A DNA stretch of 64,000 nt from Catalinimonas alkaloidigena (GCF_029504655.1 NZ_JAQFIL010000001.1:2175001-2239000), one strand, 5' to 3'; positions 33,893 through 43,912 are shown, counted from the first letter of the stretch. Notes: generated from the sequence alone by a model not told the origin. Numbers and translations: made by a program.

Positions 33893-33930
33893 AAGTGTCG
33901 CTACCCAGAAAGTAAGAGGTAGTGACACTT
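33893..33930 (+). terminator. Hairpin after SusD2, probable terminator
   Basis: AAGTGTC (33893-33899) pairs with GACACTT (33924-33930). A G-U pair and CTACC with GGTAG (33901-33905 and 33918-33922) extend the stem to 13 pairs. Only short T-runs follow (CTTCTCCGCTTTT), so termination may be partial. Confidence 0.65.
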
Positions 33931-34369
33931 CTCCGCTTTTATTTATTCGCCAACTTAAACGCCAAATTGTCAGCTTCTCAGCTAAATTTCTTGCCTCGTG
34001 CCTAAGCTTCATTTCCTGGATAGGGATGAGAAAAGTGATATTTGTGATACAGAATTACTGAAAACGATTGCACAACATTAATAATCGTAAGAATTGTAAG
34101 TATTGCGGGTTCAAGAAAAAGTAGGGAAGTGTGTTTACAAAACCCAAACTCATATTTACGTCTTAAATAAAGGTTTACGAGACGTATCACTCTCCTCATT
34201 CACCCGGTATTTATTTCACAAAATATCGCAATACTGTTGCTATACAATCAGGTAAAAGTATAAAAAAGTGAAATGCGTTTTTTAACTATTTTTTTTCAAT
34301 AAAGTAGATTTAACTACATTTAAACAGTAATTGTTGGGCAAAAAAATATCATAAAAATATTTGACTTAC
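33931..34369. other. Gene-free gap before the RRM gene
   Basis: The stretch is AT-rich and shows no convincing coding frame. A minus-strand frame of 65 codons at 34002-34199 has no typical protein features. A weak ACGTCT/AGACGT inverted repeat lies near 34158-34185. Nothing else is supported. Confidence 0.4.
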
Positions 34370-34402
34370 TTGACAAAAGTCTGAGAAAAAGACTTACATT
34401 TG
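34370..34402 (+). promoter_or_regulatory. Promoter of the RRM protein gene with embedded inverted repeat
   Basis: The -7 element TACATTTG (34395-34402) matches TAnnTTTG exactly, and TTG at 34370-34372 forms the -33 element with a 22-base spacer. Within the spacer, AAGTCT (34377-34382) and AGACTT (34390-34395) are inverted repeats around GAGAAAA, a possible operator. Transcription from here gives a leader of about 95 bases before ATG 34504, typical of cold-induced RNA-binding protein genes. Confidence 0.65.
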
Positions 34403-34503
34403 TTTCAGCCAGGATTTATGGCTGTGTTGTTTATTATCAAACCAGATTTTATTCACCCTCTTTACTTCCTGTCTAATAGTGCTTATTTATTAATTTCAGT
34501 ATC

Positions 34504-34794
34504 ATGAACATTTATGTAGCGAATCTTAACTATAAGGTTCAAGACGAAAATCTAAGAGAATTATTTGAAGAGTTTGGAGAGGTATCTTCTGCTAAAGTTA
34601 TCAGTGACCGCGAAACTGGTCAGTCCAGAGGCTTTGGTTTTGTAGAAATGCCTGATGAAAACGACGCACTCACTGCTATCGAGGAACTTGACGGAGCTGA
34701 AGTTCAAGGTAGATCCATTAAAGTCAACAAAGCTCGTCCTAAGACAGAAGGTAATGGCGGTGGTGGTCGCAGATTTAGCAATCAAAGATACTAA
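34504..34794 (+). CDS. RRM-domain RNA-binding protein
   Basis: The 96-residue protein is a single RNA recognition motif with a short Gly-rich tail. RNP2 is IYVANL (residues 3-8) and RNP1 is RGFGFVEM (41-48). The strand order and the helix NLRELFEEFGEVSSAKVI are canonical. The tail GNGGGGRRFSNQRY resembles the glycine/arginine tails of cyanobacterial and Bacteroidota Rbp proteins, which often rise in the cold and bind many mRNAs. It is monocistronic, with a clear promoter, long leader and strong terminator. Confidence 0.92.
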   Translation: MNIYVANLNYKVQDENLRELFEEFGEVSSAKVISDRETGQSRGFGFVEMPDENDALTAIEELDGAEVQGRSIKVNKARPKTEGNGGGGRRFSNQRY

Positions 34795-34817
34795 TTCACT
34801 ATAGATCATCGCATTTG

Positions 34818-34846
34818 AAGCAGGCTTTTCAGCCTGCTTTTTTTTT
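34818..34846 (+). terminator. Strong terminator of the RRM gene
   Basis: AAGCAGGCT (34818-34826) pairs perfectly with AGCCTGCTT (34831-34839) around a four-base loop. The T-run continues to 34846. Confidence 0.9.
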
Positions 34847-35199
34847 GCAATCTATAATTGCCCGGCAAATTATTTTGTGATGAATGAGTTTGCTCAACCA
34901 TAACTAAGCAATAGCCTGCAACTGAATAATACACCTATCTCAACATACCAAACTGTAGGTTTATCTAGAGTGTTACTGCCAGCTGCGCAGGATGATCAAA
35001 CATTTATGTAGTATGGCGGACAAAACACATGGAGTTAAATTACAGGCTTAAATTTTTAAAAACATCATTATTAACATTAGTTCATAAAATTAGTTAGGTG
35101 AATGTTTATAGACGTTTATCTAATTTTTTGATCTGATATTTTTTTATTTAACCCATTAAAATACTTTCCAGAGTATTTATTCTTGATAAACCTGCAGAT
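34847..35199. other. Intergenic region upstream of the membrane protein gene
   Basis: No gene was recognised. Close to the next start, AATACT (35160-35165) and AGTATT (35172-35177) are inverted repeats separated by six bases; they could be an operator or a small leader hairpin. No clear TAnnTTTG element was seen. Confidence 0.35.
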
Positions 35200-35772
35200 A
35201 TGCGAAAGAGTACTGTCCCCCTGATTGTTGCTATAGGTTTTGCTTCTTGCTTCGCTTACTTGCTTTTCAGAACTGTACTGGAACAAAGTGACCACCCTGT
35301 TACATTTGAGCTTTTTGCCGCTTTGATTGGCGTTTCAATTACGGTATTGCTTACCAGCATTTTACTTAAGAGACAGACCGGAGCAGAGTTGAGAAAAGAA
35401 GAGAACGTAATGTTCCTTGAACTTAAGATGAAGACTTATACTGAGCTCATTGAACAACTTCAGGATATCATCTCAAAGAAAAATGTACTGGAAGAAGATA
35501 TGATTGAGATAAGGCTGCTCAATCAAAAACTAACTTTTATCGGCAGTGAGGAAGTACTGGTTGCTTTCAATAGCTTTTCAAGATGTTTTGCCCGTCTCGC
35601 GTTGAAAGACGGTATTGATGATGACGATATAGATGAGCTATTAGAAGAATTAAGTGAGCTTAGTGTGTATATACGAAAAGATCTGATGAGTACTGCTCCC
35701 AGAAAGCTTGACAGTGAAGCTAAGATCAGGGAAGCAGTGAAACGAAGTAACAAAAACCTTGACATTGAGTAA
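35200..35772 (+). CDS. Membrane protein of unknown function with coiled-coil tail
   Basis: The 190-residue protein has two TM helices near the N-terminus (about 6-27, VPLIVAIGFASCFAYLLF; and 38-57, LFAALIGVSITVLLTSILL) and then a cytoplasmic region of about 130 residues. That region is helical and charged (ELRKEENVMFLELKMKTYTELIEQLQDIISKK), with a very acidic stretch DGIDDDDIDELLEELSEL. I do not recognise a family beyond the general two-TM plus coiled-coil form. It stands alone between terminators. Confidence 0.65.
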   Translation: MRKSTVPLIVAIGFASCFAYLLFRTVLEQSDHPVTFELFAALIGVSITVLLTSILLKRQTGAELRKEENVMFLELKMKTYTELIEQLQDIISKKNVLEEDMIEIRLLNQKLTFIGSEEVLVAFNSFSRCFARLALKDGIDDDDIDELLEELSELSVYIRKDLMSTAPRKLDSEAKIREAVKRSNKNLDIE

Positions 35773-35781
35773 ACGACAGCC

Positions 35782-35808
35782 CCTGCCTTACATAAAGACA
35801 GGTATTTT
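35782..35808 (+). terminator. Possible terminator between convergent genes
   Basis: CCTG (35782-35785) with CAGG (35799-35802), and CTT with AAG inside, form a seven-pair stem with one mismatch, followed by TATTTTT. It lies between the membrane protein gene and the 3' end of msrA. Confidence 0.45.
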
Positions 35809-35814
35809 TCAGTA

Positions 35815-36489
35815 TTAGCTTACCCCTTCTTTGAGCAGGGAAGAATAACTCTTCTTAAACTTTTCAACCTTAGGCCTCGCGACATTGATAATGTAGGGGT
35901 TATCTGGGTTATGTTCGTAGTAATTTTGATGGTAATCCTCGGCTTCATAAAATTTATCCAAAGCACTAAGCTTCGTGACGATAGGTTCATCATATTTACC
36001 CGAATTGGATAACGTTTCCATATAAGCTTTAGCTATGTCTTGCTGTTCTGCATTATGATAAAATATCTCTGAACGGTATTGCTTACCAATATCCGGGCCT
36101 TGTCTGTTTAGCTGTGTAGGATCATGAGAAGCAAAAAACACTTCTAGCAATGTTTTGTAAGTAATGACTTCAGGGTCATAATAGATCTGAATGCTCTCTG
36201 CATAATTAGTTTGTCCGGCCGCTACTTCCTGGTAAGTAGGATTTGGTTTATCGCCCCCCGCATAACCTGAAACCACACTTTTTACCCCTTTCACTTGCTC
36301 AAACACAGCTTCCGTACACCAGAAACATCCTCCGGCAAAGGTAGCGACTCTTAATTCACTCTTCAGGGTTTCAGACAAAGCGGCAGGTTCTACGGTATAA
36401 CTTGATGACTTAAGTTCACGCTGAGCTTTTTGATTGCTTACACAAGCGACCATAAGAAAGGCTGTAAATAAAAATGATATATATTTCAT
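35815..36489 (-). CDS. msrA: Lipoprotein peptide-methionine (S)-S-oxide reductase
   Basis: From ATG 36489 the protein has 224 residues. It begins with a lipoprotein signal (FLFTAFLMVAC, Cys16), which the longer frame to 36576 would bury. The MsrA domain carries the catalytic GGCFWCTEAVFEQVKGV motif (Cys55 nucleophile, Cys58), VVSGYAGGDKPNPTYQEV, FFASHDPTQLNRQGPDIGKQYRS (Glu/Tyr/Asp binding pocket positions) and FYEAEDYHQNYYEHNP. It reduces methionine-S-sulfoxide in proteins. The lipid anchor places it in the periplasm or on the surface, where it may repair oxidised outer-membrane proteins. No msrB lies nearby. It is on the minus strand, with a dyad about 130 bases upstream. Confidence 0.93.
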   Translation of the reverse strand: MKYISFLFTAFLMVACVSNQKAQRELKSSSYTVEPAALSETLKSELRVATFAGGCFWCTEAVFEQVKGVKSVVSGYAGGDKPNPTYQEVAAGQTNYAESIQIYYDPEVITYKTLLEVFFASHDPTQLNRQGPDIGKQYRSEIFYHNAEQQDIAKAYMETLSNSGKYDEPIVTKLSALDKFYEAEDYHQNYYEHNPDNPYIINVARPKVEKFKKSYSSLLKEGVS

Positions 36490-37107
36490 GGTACAATATT
36501 GTGTGGTTCCTTTTACTAACAAACCTATAGCACTGTAAAAAAGTTGTCTCCTAAAGGTAAGCAGATTTCTAATCAAACAATTGTACGCATGCTGACAATC
36601 TCAAAGAGTCTTGCTTTCTAGTGTCTGTTCAGAACACTATAAGCGGTAAGGGATACATGTAAGATACACTGTAAAAATATACTAATACATCGGTAAGTAT
36701 ATTTGCTCAAAATAAGCTATTGGCTCAGAATAGTTTTTGGAAAATGAACTAATGTTTATGTAAGATTTTTTGATAAAGAGAATATTTTGAGTGCTGTTTT
36801 CGGCATGTTTTAAAAATTACATAGTTCCATAAACCAGAGAAATACTACTCTTTTTTTGTGATTGCTCAAAAAATAAATTAATAAAGTGCAATTAATTATT
36901 TAACAAATATCAATAATGAGCATCATGTATTGAAAATGTAAAACTTTTGTCTTTTAAAATTCTAATGTTAGCATAATCCAAATTCCAAACACTTTCTTCA
37001 TTCGTCAGTTTGCAAAAAGGAGCTACATAAAACTGTTATTATTTTCATATTTTTATTCAGAATTGTTATAGATTTAAAAATTATTACTATGTGCTTAAAG
37101 CATTTGT
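36490..37107. other. 618-base AT-rich gap upstream of msrA and the protease gene
   Basis: It is the divergent promoter region for msrA (minus) and the M6 protease (plus). TAGTGT (36619-36624) and ACACTA (36634-36639), with CTG/CAG inside, form an inverted repeat that could be an operator or terminator-like hairpin. The remaining sequence is highly AT-rich and has no coding pattern. Confidence 0.4.
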
Positions 37108-40100
37108 ATGAAATATTTTATTAAGGGATGGCTGGTAGGAGTATTACTGATGTTTTCGTACAGTGTACAATCACAAAACACCCTACATTTTTCTCCACCT
37201 TCACCCTATCCCGTTGAAGTCACCATGCCCAATGGGCAGACTCTTCAAATTGTAGCGAAAGGCAATGATGAAGTGCACTGGTCTGAAACGATAGATGGTT
37301 ATACAGTAATCAAAACTGAAACTGGCTACTATGAATACGCAAAGCAACAAAATGGTGAGCTCGTAGCGAGTGGGATTGTTGCCACAGACCCTGAAAAGAG
37401 GAATATGCAGCAAGCTCGTCAATTGCTGACAATCAATAAGCATTTAAACGAAGTAAATACAAACCTCACACTCAGAAGAACTCAAGATGTAATATCTTTA
37501 AGCAGCACTGAGGAGATAAAAGGGGCAGTACCTCATGAAGGTAAAGTAAAGCTTCTGGCGATATGTATAGAATATCCCGATCTTCGACATAGTGAAGAGG
37601 TAGATTATTTTTATAAACTACTGAACGAAGGCGTAGATGGAAAACCTTCATTCCGACAGTATTTCCTGGAGAACAGCTATGGAAAAATGGACCTTTCAGT
37701 TGATGTTGTGGGATGGGTACAAGCCTCTAAAAACTACAGCTATTATGGTGATGAGAATGGAAAAGGGCGCACCCGAGAATTGGTCAAGGAAGCCATACAG
37801 GCCGCGGAGGCATTAGGCGTAGATTATTCTCAATACGATAATGATGATGACAATGACGTTGATGGTGTACTGATCATACATTCAGGCCCGGGAGCAGAGG
37901 AAGGTTCAAGACGGGAGTACATATGGTCACACCGCTGGACTATTCCTTTTGAATATCATGATGATAAATTCATTTTTGATTATATGATCCAGCCCGAAAC
38001 CCGAGGAGCTTCCTACGACTACTCCGTGGGTATCGGGATTTTTTGTCATGAATTTGGACATCTCCTGGGGCTACCCGATCTATACGACATAGATCTCTAT
38101 AATGGACAAAGCAATGGTATAGGCAACTGGGGCCTGATGGGACTTGGTCAGTGGCTGGGAAATGAAGATTACCCCTCTGCTATGACTGCCTGGAGCAAGG
38201 AGAGTTTAGGTTGGGCAAAGGTTGAGAATATCACACAAGATCTGGGGCGTTATTCTCTCAGCGCTTCCGACCAGTCAGCCAAAATCTATCGGATTGATAC
38301 TAAGCACAGTAATGAATATTTTCTACTTGAAAACCGTCAGCAAAAAGGCTTTGATCAATACCAAAGAGGCAGTGGAATAGCAATTTGGCATATCAATACC
38401 GATAAAACCAGCTTATATCCCTCCAGCAATTCAGTTAATGGAGATGAAAATCTAAAAGGAGTAGATCTGGAAGAAGCCGATGGCAATGCGGACCTGGATG
38501 GAGCGATCAACCGTTCCGATGCAGGCGACCTGTTCCCCGGGAGCTCAACGCAGCAGTCTTTTAGTGTATTCACTAATCCCACTTCCGAAAGCTATGCCCG
38601 ATCTAACAATAGCACTGAAACCGGCATCAGTATAGAAGCGATAGAAGAGGCTGAAAATGGTACGATAAGCTTTCTGCACACCCGTATGTTCTCAAATAGT
38701 GGTGTAAATTGTCAAAACCCATTCGTAGCTTTTTTAGGAGAAAATACAGTCAAGAAGTCTAGCTCCTGGTTTGAATTTAGTATGCCAGAGGCAGGAAGTC
38801 TCAGGATATCCACAGAACAGGCAGGGCGACCAACTTCAGCTGAAGTATTTGCCGATTGTAATACAAGTACACCGCTGGCAGAAGCATCTTCACCCAACAA
38901 TGGCAAAGAGCATGTACCCATGAATATCAAATACCTGGCTGAAGGTGAAAAAATCCTGATTCGTTGGAATAATGTAGCAGGCTATAGTCAGGCTTTCAAG
39001 TTTAACATTGAGATAGAGGGCAGTGTAAATGTACAGGATTCATTGGCCCTGATAGCAATGTACAATCAGATGGGAGGCTCTGGCTGGAGTAAAAAAGACA
39101 AATGGTTAAACGCTCCTGTAAGTAGTTGGGAAGGAGTAACGGTGAACAACGGGCGTGTGACCAGGCTTGATTTCTACAATGCGGGGCTCAAAGGAAGTTT
39201 ACCAGGAGCATTTTATAGCTTAAAAGAATTACGTTCACTTACCTTTGCCGATAATTCTATTAATGGAACGCTGGATAAAAGATTTGGGCAATTGACCAAG
39301 CTGGAGGAAGTATTCATACGACAGCCAAACTTAAACGCAAATTTCCTTTCCGAGCTTTCTGCGCTGAAACAATTGAAGAGTTTGAAGCTTCAGGAGCTGA
39401 GCTTGAGTGTAGGACTGCCCCAAAATATAGATCAGTTAAGTGCACTGGAACATTTGGAAATACAAAACTCATCACTTAGCGGAGGTATACCTTCATCCAT
39501 TGGCAATCTGGTTAAACTAAAAAATCTAATACTTACCAATAACAATCTTACTGGTAGTATACCAACTAGTATGGGAGGGGTGAGAGCATTACAGTTTTTC
39601 AACGCTGACAATAACCAGCTTTCTGGTACTTTACCGGCTGAGCTCGTTGAACTTCCAGTTCTGAAAACTTTATCCGTAGAAGAAAATAGACTAAGTGCCC
39701 TGCCAACAAATCTGTTCAGCTCTAATTCCCTCACAACATTGAATCTGAGTAATAACTTGATCGGTGGCGAATTGCCTAAGACTGTTATTCGCACAGCTAC
39801 CGCATACATGAATATTGACCTGAGCGGAAACCAATTGACAGGAATCGTAAGTGAAAATCTCAGCAAAATAAATTACTCCAGACTTGATTTAAGTGAGAAC
39901 GAACTGGAAGGTAAGTTGCCCGCCCTAAAGGTTGATACTTACATAAGTATCGCAGCAAATAACTTTACACAATTAGAAAAGCTCCAGGATATTGGCCAGA
40001 ACCAATCTAATCTGATTCTATGGTGCCAATCCAATGCACTTACCTTTGAGGACCTGACCCCTAATTTAGCCTACTTATCAGGCAGCAATGCTGCGCAGCG

Positions 40101-42612
40101 ATATAGTCCTCAGGATACCATCAAAATAGGGGTCAATGAGACAGTTAATGAAGGCGCGACAAAAAATATTGCAATTCTTGAGGATGAAGGACTTACTTCC
40201 AATCGCTACCAGTGGTATCTGAATGAGGAAAGCATTAGCAATGCAAACGGGAAGAATTTGGAAATTACGAATTTCAGTAGCAATGATGAAGGCACGTACC
40301 TGTGTAAGGTCACTAACACTCAGCTGGAAGGATTGATCCTGAATTTTGGCGGGATTCAGCTTACACTGAAGTCTAAAGAGGTACAGGTGATCGCCGTTAG
40401 TCCCATTTCACCCAAGTCGTTCGGAGATGAAGATTTTGATATAGAGGCATCATCAAATTCAGGTTTAGGTCTCACATACAGTAGAATAAGTGGTCCCATT
40501 GAACTCACAGGAAGTAAGGTTAGTATTAAGGGAGCGGGAGTTGCTAAAATATTAATCAGCCAGCCTGGAAACAGTACGTATCATGAAACTGAGCAAGTCC
40601 TGACTTTTAATATTGCCAAAGCAAGCCAGGAGATTGAAGATATTGATGTATCTCAAAAAACTTATGGAGACAGTAATTTTGTCCTGCCTGTAATAGCCAG
40701 TAGTGGTTTGCCAGTTGCCCTCAAAGTAGAAAGTGGCAATGTAGTACTTAATAATAATGAAGTTAGCATCACTGGTGCCGGAGATGTAGTCATAACAGCA
40801 AGTCAGAATGGGAGTGAGAACTACCTCGCTGCAATGCCGAAATCTATTCGTTTTAGTACTGCTAAGGCCCCCCAAAGTATTAATTTCTCCGAAATTGATG
40901 ACCAGGTATATGGTAATGAACCTCTCTCCTTATCTCCGACATCTACGGCAGACCTTCCAGTGACAATTAATGTGGAAGCAGGAAATGTACAGTGGAGTGA
41001 AGGACAGGTCGTATTCTTAAGTGCGGGCAGTGTTACATTGAGAGCTTCACAGCCAGGTAATGAGAATTATCAGGCAGCAACGCCTGTATTACGTACTTTT
41101 GATGTAGCTAAAGCCGGTCAGGAGATATTTTTTGATGAGATATATGACAGAGACCTTGCCGATCCACCTTTACAGTTAGAAGCATTTAGCAGTGTAGAAG
41201 GCTTTGAAGTATACTTCAGACTGCTTGAAGGTGAGGCTGAAATTTCTGAAGCTAATTTGTTGACCGTTTACAATACCGGAAATATTACAGTGGAAGCTTA
41301 TCATCCGGGTAGCAACAATTACAATGCAGCAGAACCAGTTCAGCAAAGCTTTTTTGTAAGCTCTTCAGCAAAAGAAACCCAAACTATATCTCTGAAGGCG
41401 CTGCCGGATACAGTACGCGTATTTGAAGAAGTTGAATTAGATTGGTCAGTCAGTAGTGGTTTAGAAGCTGATATCCTCATTGATGGCTCAGCAAGTCTGA
41501 ATGAGCATAAGCTTACTTTTACCGCTCCGGGTTTGGTGAGAATTAGATTTGAGCAGAAAGGGAATGAGGAGTTCAACCAGGCATTTCCCGTTGAGCATAC
41601 ATTTGTAGTTTCTAAAGCAAGTCAAACGATCAATGTAAGTGAGCCCGGAGACATTGCGCTGAACGAGGGACAGATACAATTACAAGCGACCAGCGAAAGT
41701 GGATTACCTGTAATGTTCCGAATCATATCTGGTAATGGTAATGTGCAAGGCGATATGCTAAGGTTTGACCAGAGCGGTGAAGTTGTGATAGAAGCTTTTC
41801 AGGAGGGTAATGAGCTTTACGAGGCGGCAGAGCCTACCCGCTTTTCATTGACCATTTATGCTGAAGAGCGACAATCCCAGACAATATCGTATGAAGAAGT
41901 TACTGAAAAGACTTATGGTGATGCCCCATTCCCACTTAATTTAACTTCAACATCTGAACTACCCATTACCATTGAAACAAGTGGACCAGTTTCCCTTGCC
42001 GGACAGAAAGTTAGCATAGAAGGAGCGGGTGAAGTGACGATCAAGGCTTACCAGGCAGGCAATGATGATTATGCTCCCAGCGATACTGTTTTTCTAAGTT
42101 TCACCATAGAAAAAGCTTCTCAAAATATAGCGTTTGAAGTTGAGGTAGCAGGAGTGGATAAATATTTACTTAAAGCGCAGTCTGACGCTGGCTTACCCAT
42201 CTCCTTTGAAATCGTAAAAGGTGAGGCAGAAATTATTGCTGACACTTTATTTTTTAGGGGTGATCAGGAGGTAGAAGTAGTGGCTACCCAAGCAGGTAAT
42301 GAGAATTATCAAGCGGCTGAGCCAGTCACCATGATCATCAATACGGATAAAATCACCTCAATTGATAGTCCAGAAGCGGTAGAGGTCAGTGTATTTCCTA
42401 ATCCTAGCCAGGGAGTATTCATATTGGACTTCGGGTCAGCTCATCAACAAAGAGTTTTAGAAATTCATACTTCTGAAGGGAAGCAGGTATATTATTCGGA
42501 TGAAAGTAAAACCCCGACAGAAATAGATTTAAGTGCTCATGCACCAGGTGTTTATCTTTTGCGCGTGCAGCATAAGAATAGCAGCATGTATTATCGTCTC
42601 ATCAAGAGATAA
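37108..42612 (+). CDS. Secreted M6-family metalloprotease with LRRs, eight repeat modules and T9SS signal
   Basis: The 1,834-residue exported protein is modular. A signal peptide (about 1-22, ending SVQSQ) is followed by an immune-inhibitor-A-like N-terminal part and an M6 catalytic domain. Its zinc motif HEFGHLLGLPDLYD has His314, Glu315 and His318. Plant-type leucine-rich repeats cover about residues 645-950 (LKNLILTNNNLTGSIPTSMGG is one). An Ig-like domain follows at about 1007-1087 (YQWYLNEESIS, DEGTYLCKV). Eight modules of about 80 residues, like bacterial MBG repeats (TYGDAPF, SGLPV, GAGEVTI, AGNENYQAA), run from 1090 to 1747. A type IX secretion C-terminal domain (VFPNPSQGVFILDF, LSAHAPGVYLLRV, YRLIKR) ends it. 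It should be secreted and anchored to the surface to bind and cut proteins. Unusual in combining a protease with both LRRs and repeats. Confidence 0.9.
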   Translation: MKYFIKGWLVGVLLMFSYSVQSQNTLHFSPPSPYPVEVTMPNGQTLQIVAKGNDEVHWSETIDGYTVIKTETGYYEYAKQQNGELVASGIVATDPEKRNMQQARQLLTINKHLNEVNTNLTLRRTQDVISLSSTEEIKGAVPHEGKVKLLAICIEYPDLRHSEEVDYFYKLLNEGVDGKPSFRQYFLENSYGKMDLSVDVVGWVQASKNYSYYGDENGKGRTRELVKEAIQAAEALGVDYSQYDNDDDNDVDGVLIIHSGPGAEEGSRREYIWSHRWTIPFEYHDDKFIFDYMIQPETRGASYDYSVGIGIFCHEFGHLLGLPDLYDIDLYNGQSNGIGNWGLMGLGQWLGNEDYPSAMTAWSKESLGWAKVENITQDLGRYSLSASDQSAKIYRIDTKHSNEYFLLENRQQKGFDQYQRGSGIAIWHINTDKTSLYPSSNSVNGDENLKGVDLEEADGNADLDGAINRSDAGDLFPGSSTQQSFSVFTNPTSESYARSNNSTETGISIEAIEEAENGTISFLHTRMFSNSGVNCQNPFVAFLGENTVKKSSSWFEFSMPEAGSLRISTEQAGRPTSAEVFADCNTSTPLAEASSPNNGKEHVPMNIKYLAEGEKILIRWNNVAGYSQAFKFNIEIEGSVNVQDSLALIAMYNQMGGSGWSKKDKWLNAPVSSWEGVTVNNGRVTRLDFYNAGLKGSLPGAFYSLKELRSLTFADNSINGTLDKRFGQLTKLEEVFIRQPNLNANFLSELSALKQLKSLKLQELSLSVGLPQNIDQLSALEHLEIQNSSLSGGIPSSIGNLVKLKNLILTNNNLTGSIPTSMGGVRALQFFNADNNQLSGTLPAELVELPVLKTLSVEENRLSALPTNLFSSNSLTTLNLSNNLIGGELPKTVIRTATAYMNIDLSGNQLTGIVSENLSKINYSRLDLSENELEGKLPALKVDTYISIAANNFTQLEKLQDIGQNQSNLILWCQSNALTFEDLTPNLAYLSGSNAAQRYSPQDTIKIGVNETVNEGATKNIAILEDEGLTSNRYQWYLNEESISNANGKNLEITNFSSNDEGTYLCKVTNTQLEGLILNFGGIQLTLKSKEVQVIAVSPISPKSFGDEDFDIEASSNSGLGLTYSRISGPIELTGSKVSIKGAGVAKILISQPGNSTYHETEQVLTFNIAKASQEIEDIDVSQKTYGDSNFVLPVIASSGLPVALKVESGNVVLNNNEVSITGAGDVVITASQNGSENYLAAMPKSIRFSTAKAPQSINFSEIDDQVYGNEPLSLSPTSTADLPVTINVEAGNVQWSEGQVVFLSAGSVTLRASQPGNENYQAATPVLRTFDVAKAGQEIFFDEIYDRDLADPPLQLEAFSSVEGFEVYFRLLEGEAEISEANLLTVYNTGNITVEAYHPGSNNYNAAEPVQQSFFVSSSAKETQTISLKALPDTVRVFEEVELDWSVSSGLEADILIDGSASLNEHKLTFTAPGLVRIRFEQKGNEEFNQAFPVEHTFVVSKASQTINVSEPGDIALNEGQIQLQATSESGLPVMFRIISGNGNVQGDMLRFDQSGEVVIEAFQEGNELYEAAEPTRFSLTIYAEERQSQTISYEEVTEKTYGDAPFPLNLTSTSELPITIETSGPVSLAGQKVSIEGAGEVTIKAYQAGNDDYAPSDTVFLSFTIEKASQNIAFEVEVAGVDKYLLKAQSDAGLPISFEIVKGEAEIIADTLFFRGDQEVEVVATQAGNENYQAAEPVTMIINTDKITSIDSPEAVEVSVFPNPSQGVFILDFGSAHQQRVLEIHTSEGKQVYYSDESKTPTEIDLSAHAPGVYLLRVQHKNSSMYYRLIKR

Positions 42613-42646
42613 TATACACCTTAACAAGATATATAGTAGGGGCGAA

Positions 42647-43912
42647 TTAGTGACCTTTACGATCCGGGTCAACGCTGATGCCGAGCTTTTTTATCAATTT
42701 CTCAACAGTAAGCCCCTGAACGATGATAGAGAATACAACTACCACATAAGTGACAGTCAGGAAAAACTCCCTATTCATATCTGCTGTAAGCGAAAGGGCA
42801 AGCGCTATAGAAATTCCTCCTCTTAACCCACCCCAGCTCATGATGAGATCAGTATGGGGTACAAAATTCAGCCTCTCACGAAAGATTGATATTGGAACTT
42901 TGAGCACAAGATAGCGGGATATGAGCACGATCAGAATTGCCATCAAGCCTGCAATCAGGTATGTGCTTTCGTAGGAAATAATTAACAGTTCCAGGCCGAT
43001 CAGCACAAATAAAACTGCGTTGAGAAAGACATCTATCAATTCCCAGAAACGGTCAAGGTAAAGCCTGGTAGTCTCTGACATAGCTGTTTCTCTGGCACTG
43101 TTTCCTATAAACAGACCTGCGGCCACTACAGCCAATGGGCCGGAAAAATGGAGCTTACTGGCTAACAGATAGCCTCCCATAACGATGGCCAAAGTGATCA
43201 TAACTTCAGTCTCATAATGGTCTATGGTTCGTGTAAGATGGAAAGTCAGGTATCCGAGTGCCAGCCCTAATCCAATTCCTCCCACTACTTCTTCGGCAAA
43301 TAGAATTGCTATTTCTGAGGTTGTTACATTATCCAGCCCTTTGTTGGCGATGTTGAAAAGCGTAAGAAAAATTACTACCCCTACACCATCATTAAAAAGT
43401 GATTCACCTACAAATTTAATTTCCAGTTGCTTTGGGACACCTATCTGCTTTAAAATCCCTAAAACTGCGATAGGATCCGTAGGAGAAATGAGGGCGCCAA
43501 ATAGTAAACAGTGAATATAGCTAACACTGAAGCCTAGCAAATGATTTACTAAGTAAAAGAAAACTGTACCTACCAAAAAAGTAGAAACTAAAACCCCAAC
43601 AGTGGCCAGTATTAGTATAGGTACTCCCTGTTCCTTAAGTCTTTCCCAATCGGTATGTAGTGCACCTGCGAATAATAAAAAACTGAGAAGTACATCAAGG
43701 ATTAAATTGCTGAAGTCAATTTGGCTGATAGTGCGTTCTGCAATATTGATGATCCTGTCATCAAACAGGCCACTTATTAGAATAAGAAGTGTAAGTACAA
43801 TGGCCATGATCATGAGACCAATGGTAGTAGGAAGTTTTAAAAACCGTATGTTGATATAGCCAAAAATTGATGAAATGACTATCAAGAGCGTAATAATCGT
43901 AAAAATTTCCAT
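42647..43912 (-). CDS. Na+/H+ antiporter, CPA1/NhaP family
   Basis: The 421-residue protein has about 12 TM helices and the CPA1 motifs: LLFGALISPTDPIAVLGILK (ion-binding Asp in TPTDP/SPTDP form), FVGESLFNDGVGVVIFL (the second catalytic Asp), and the downstream SGPLAVVAAGLFIGN. It ends with WGGLRGGISIALALSL, also diagnostic. It exchanges cytoplasmic Na+ (or K+) for H+ across the inner membrane, which fits a marine habitat. It is convergent with the protease gene, ends 34 bases from it, and appears monocistronic. Confidence 0.9.
   Translation of the reverse strand: MEIFTIITLLIVISSIFGYINIRFLKLPTTIGLMIMAIVLTLLILISGLFDDRIINIAERTISQIDFSNLILDVLLSFLLFAGALHTDWERLKEQGVPILILATVGVLVSTFLVGTVFFYLVNHLLGFSVSYIHCLLFGALISPTDPIAVLGILKQIGVPKQLEIKFVGESLFNDGVGVVIFLTLFNIANKGLDNVTTSEIAILFAEEVVGGIGLGLALGYLTFHLTRTIDHYETEVMITLAIVMGGYLLASKLHFSGPLAVVAAGLFIGNSARETAMSETTRLYLDRFWELIDVFLNAVLFVLIGLELLIISYESTYLIAGLMAILIVLISRYLVLKVPISIFRERLNFVPHTDLIMSWGGLRGGISIALALSLTADMNREFFLTVTYVVVVFSIIVQGLTVEKLIKKLGISVDPDRKGH

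Noticed and set aside
34002..34199. 65-codon minus-strand frame upstream of the RRM gene
   Set aside because: Composition is random, with no signal, domain or ribosome-binding context. It lies in AT-rich intergenic sequence.
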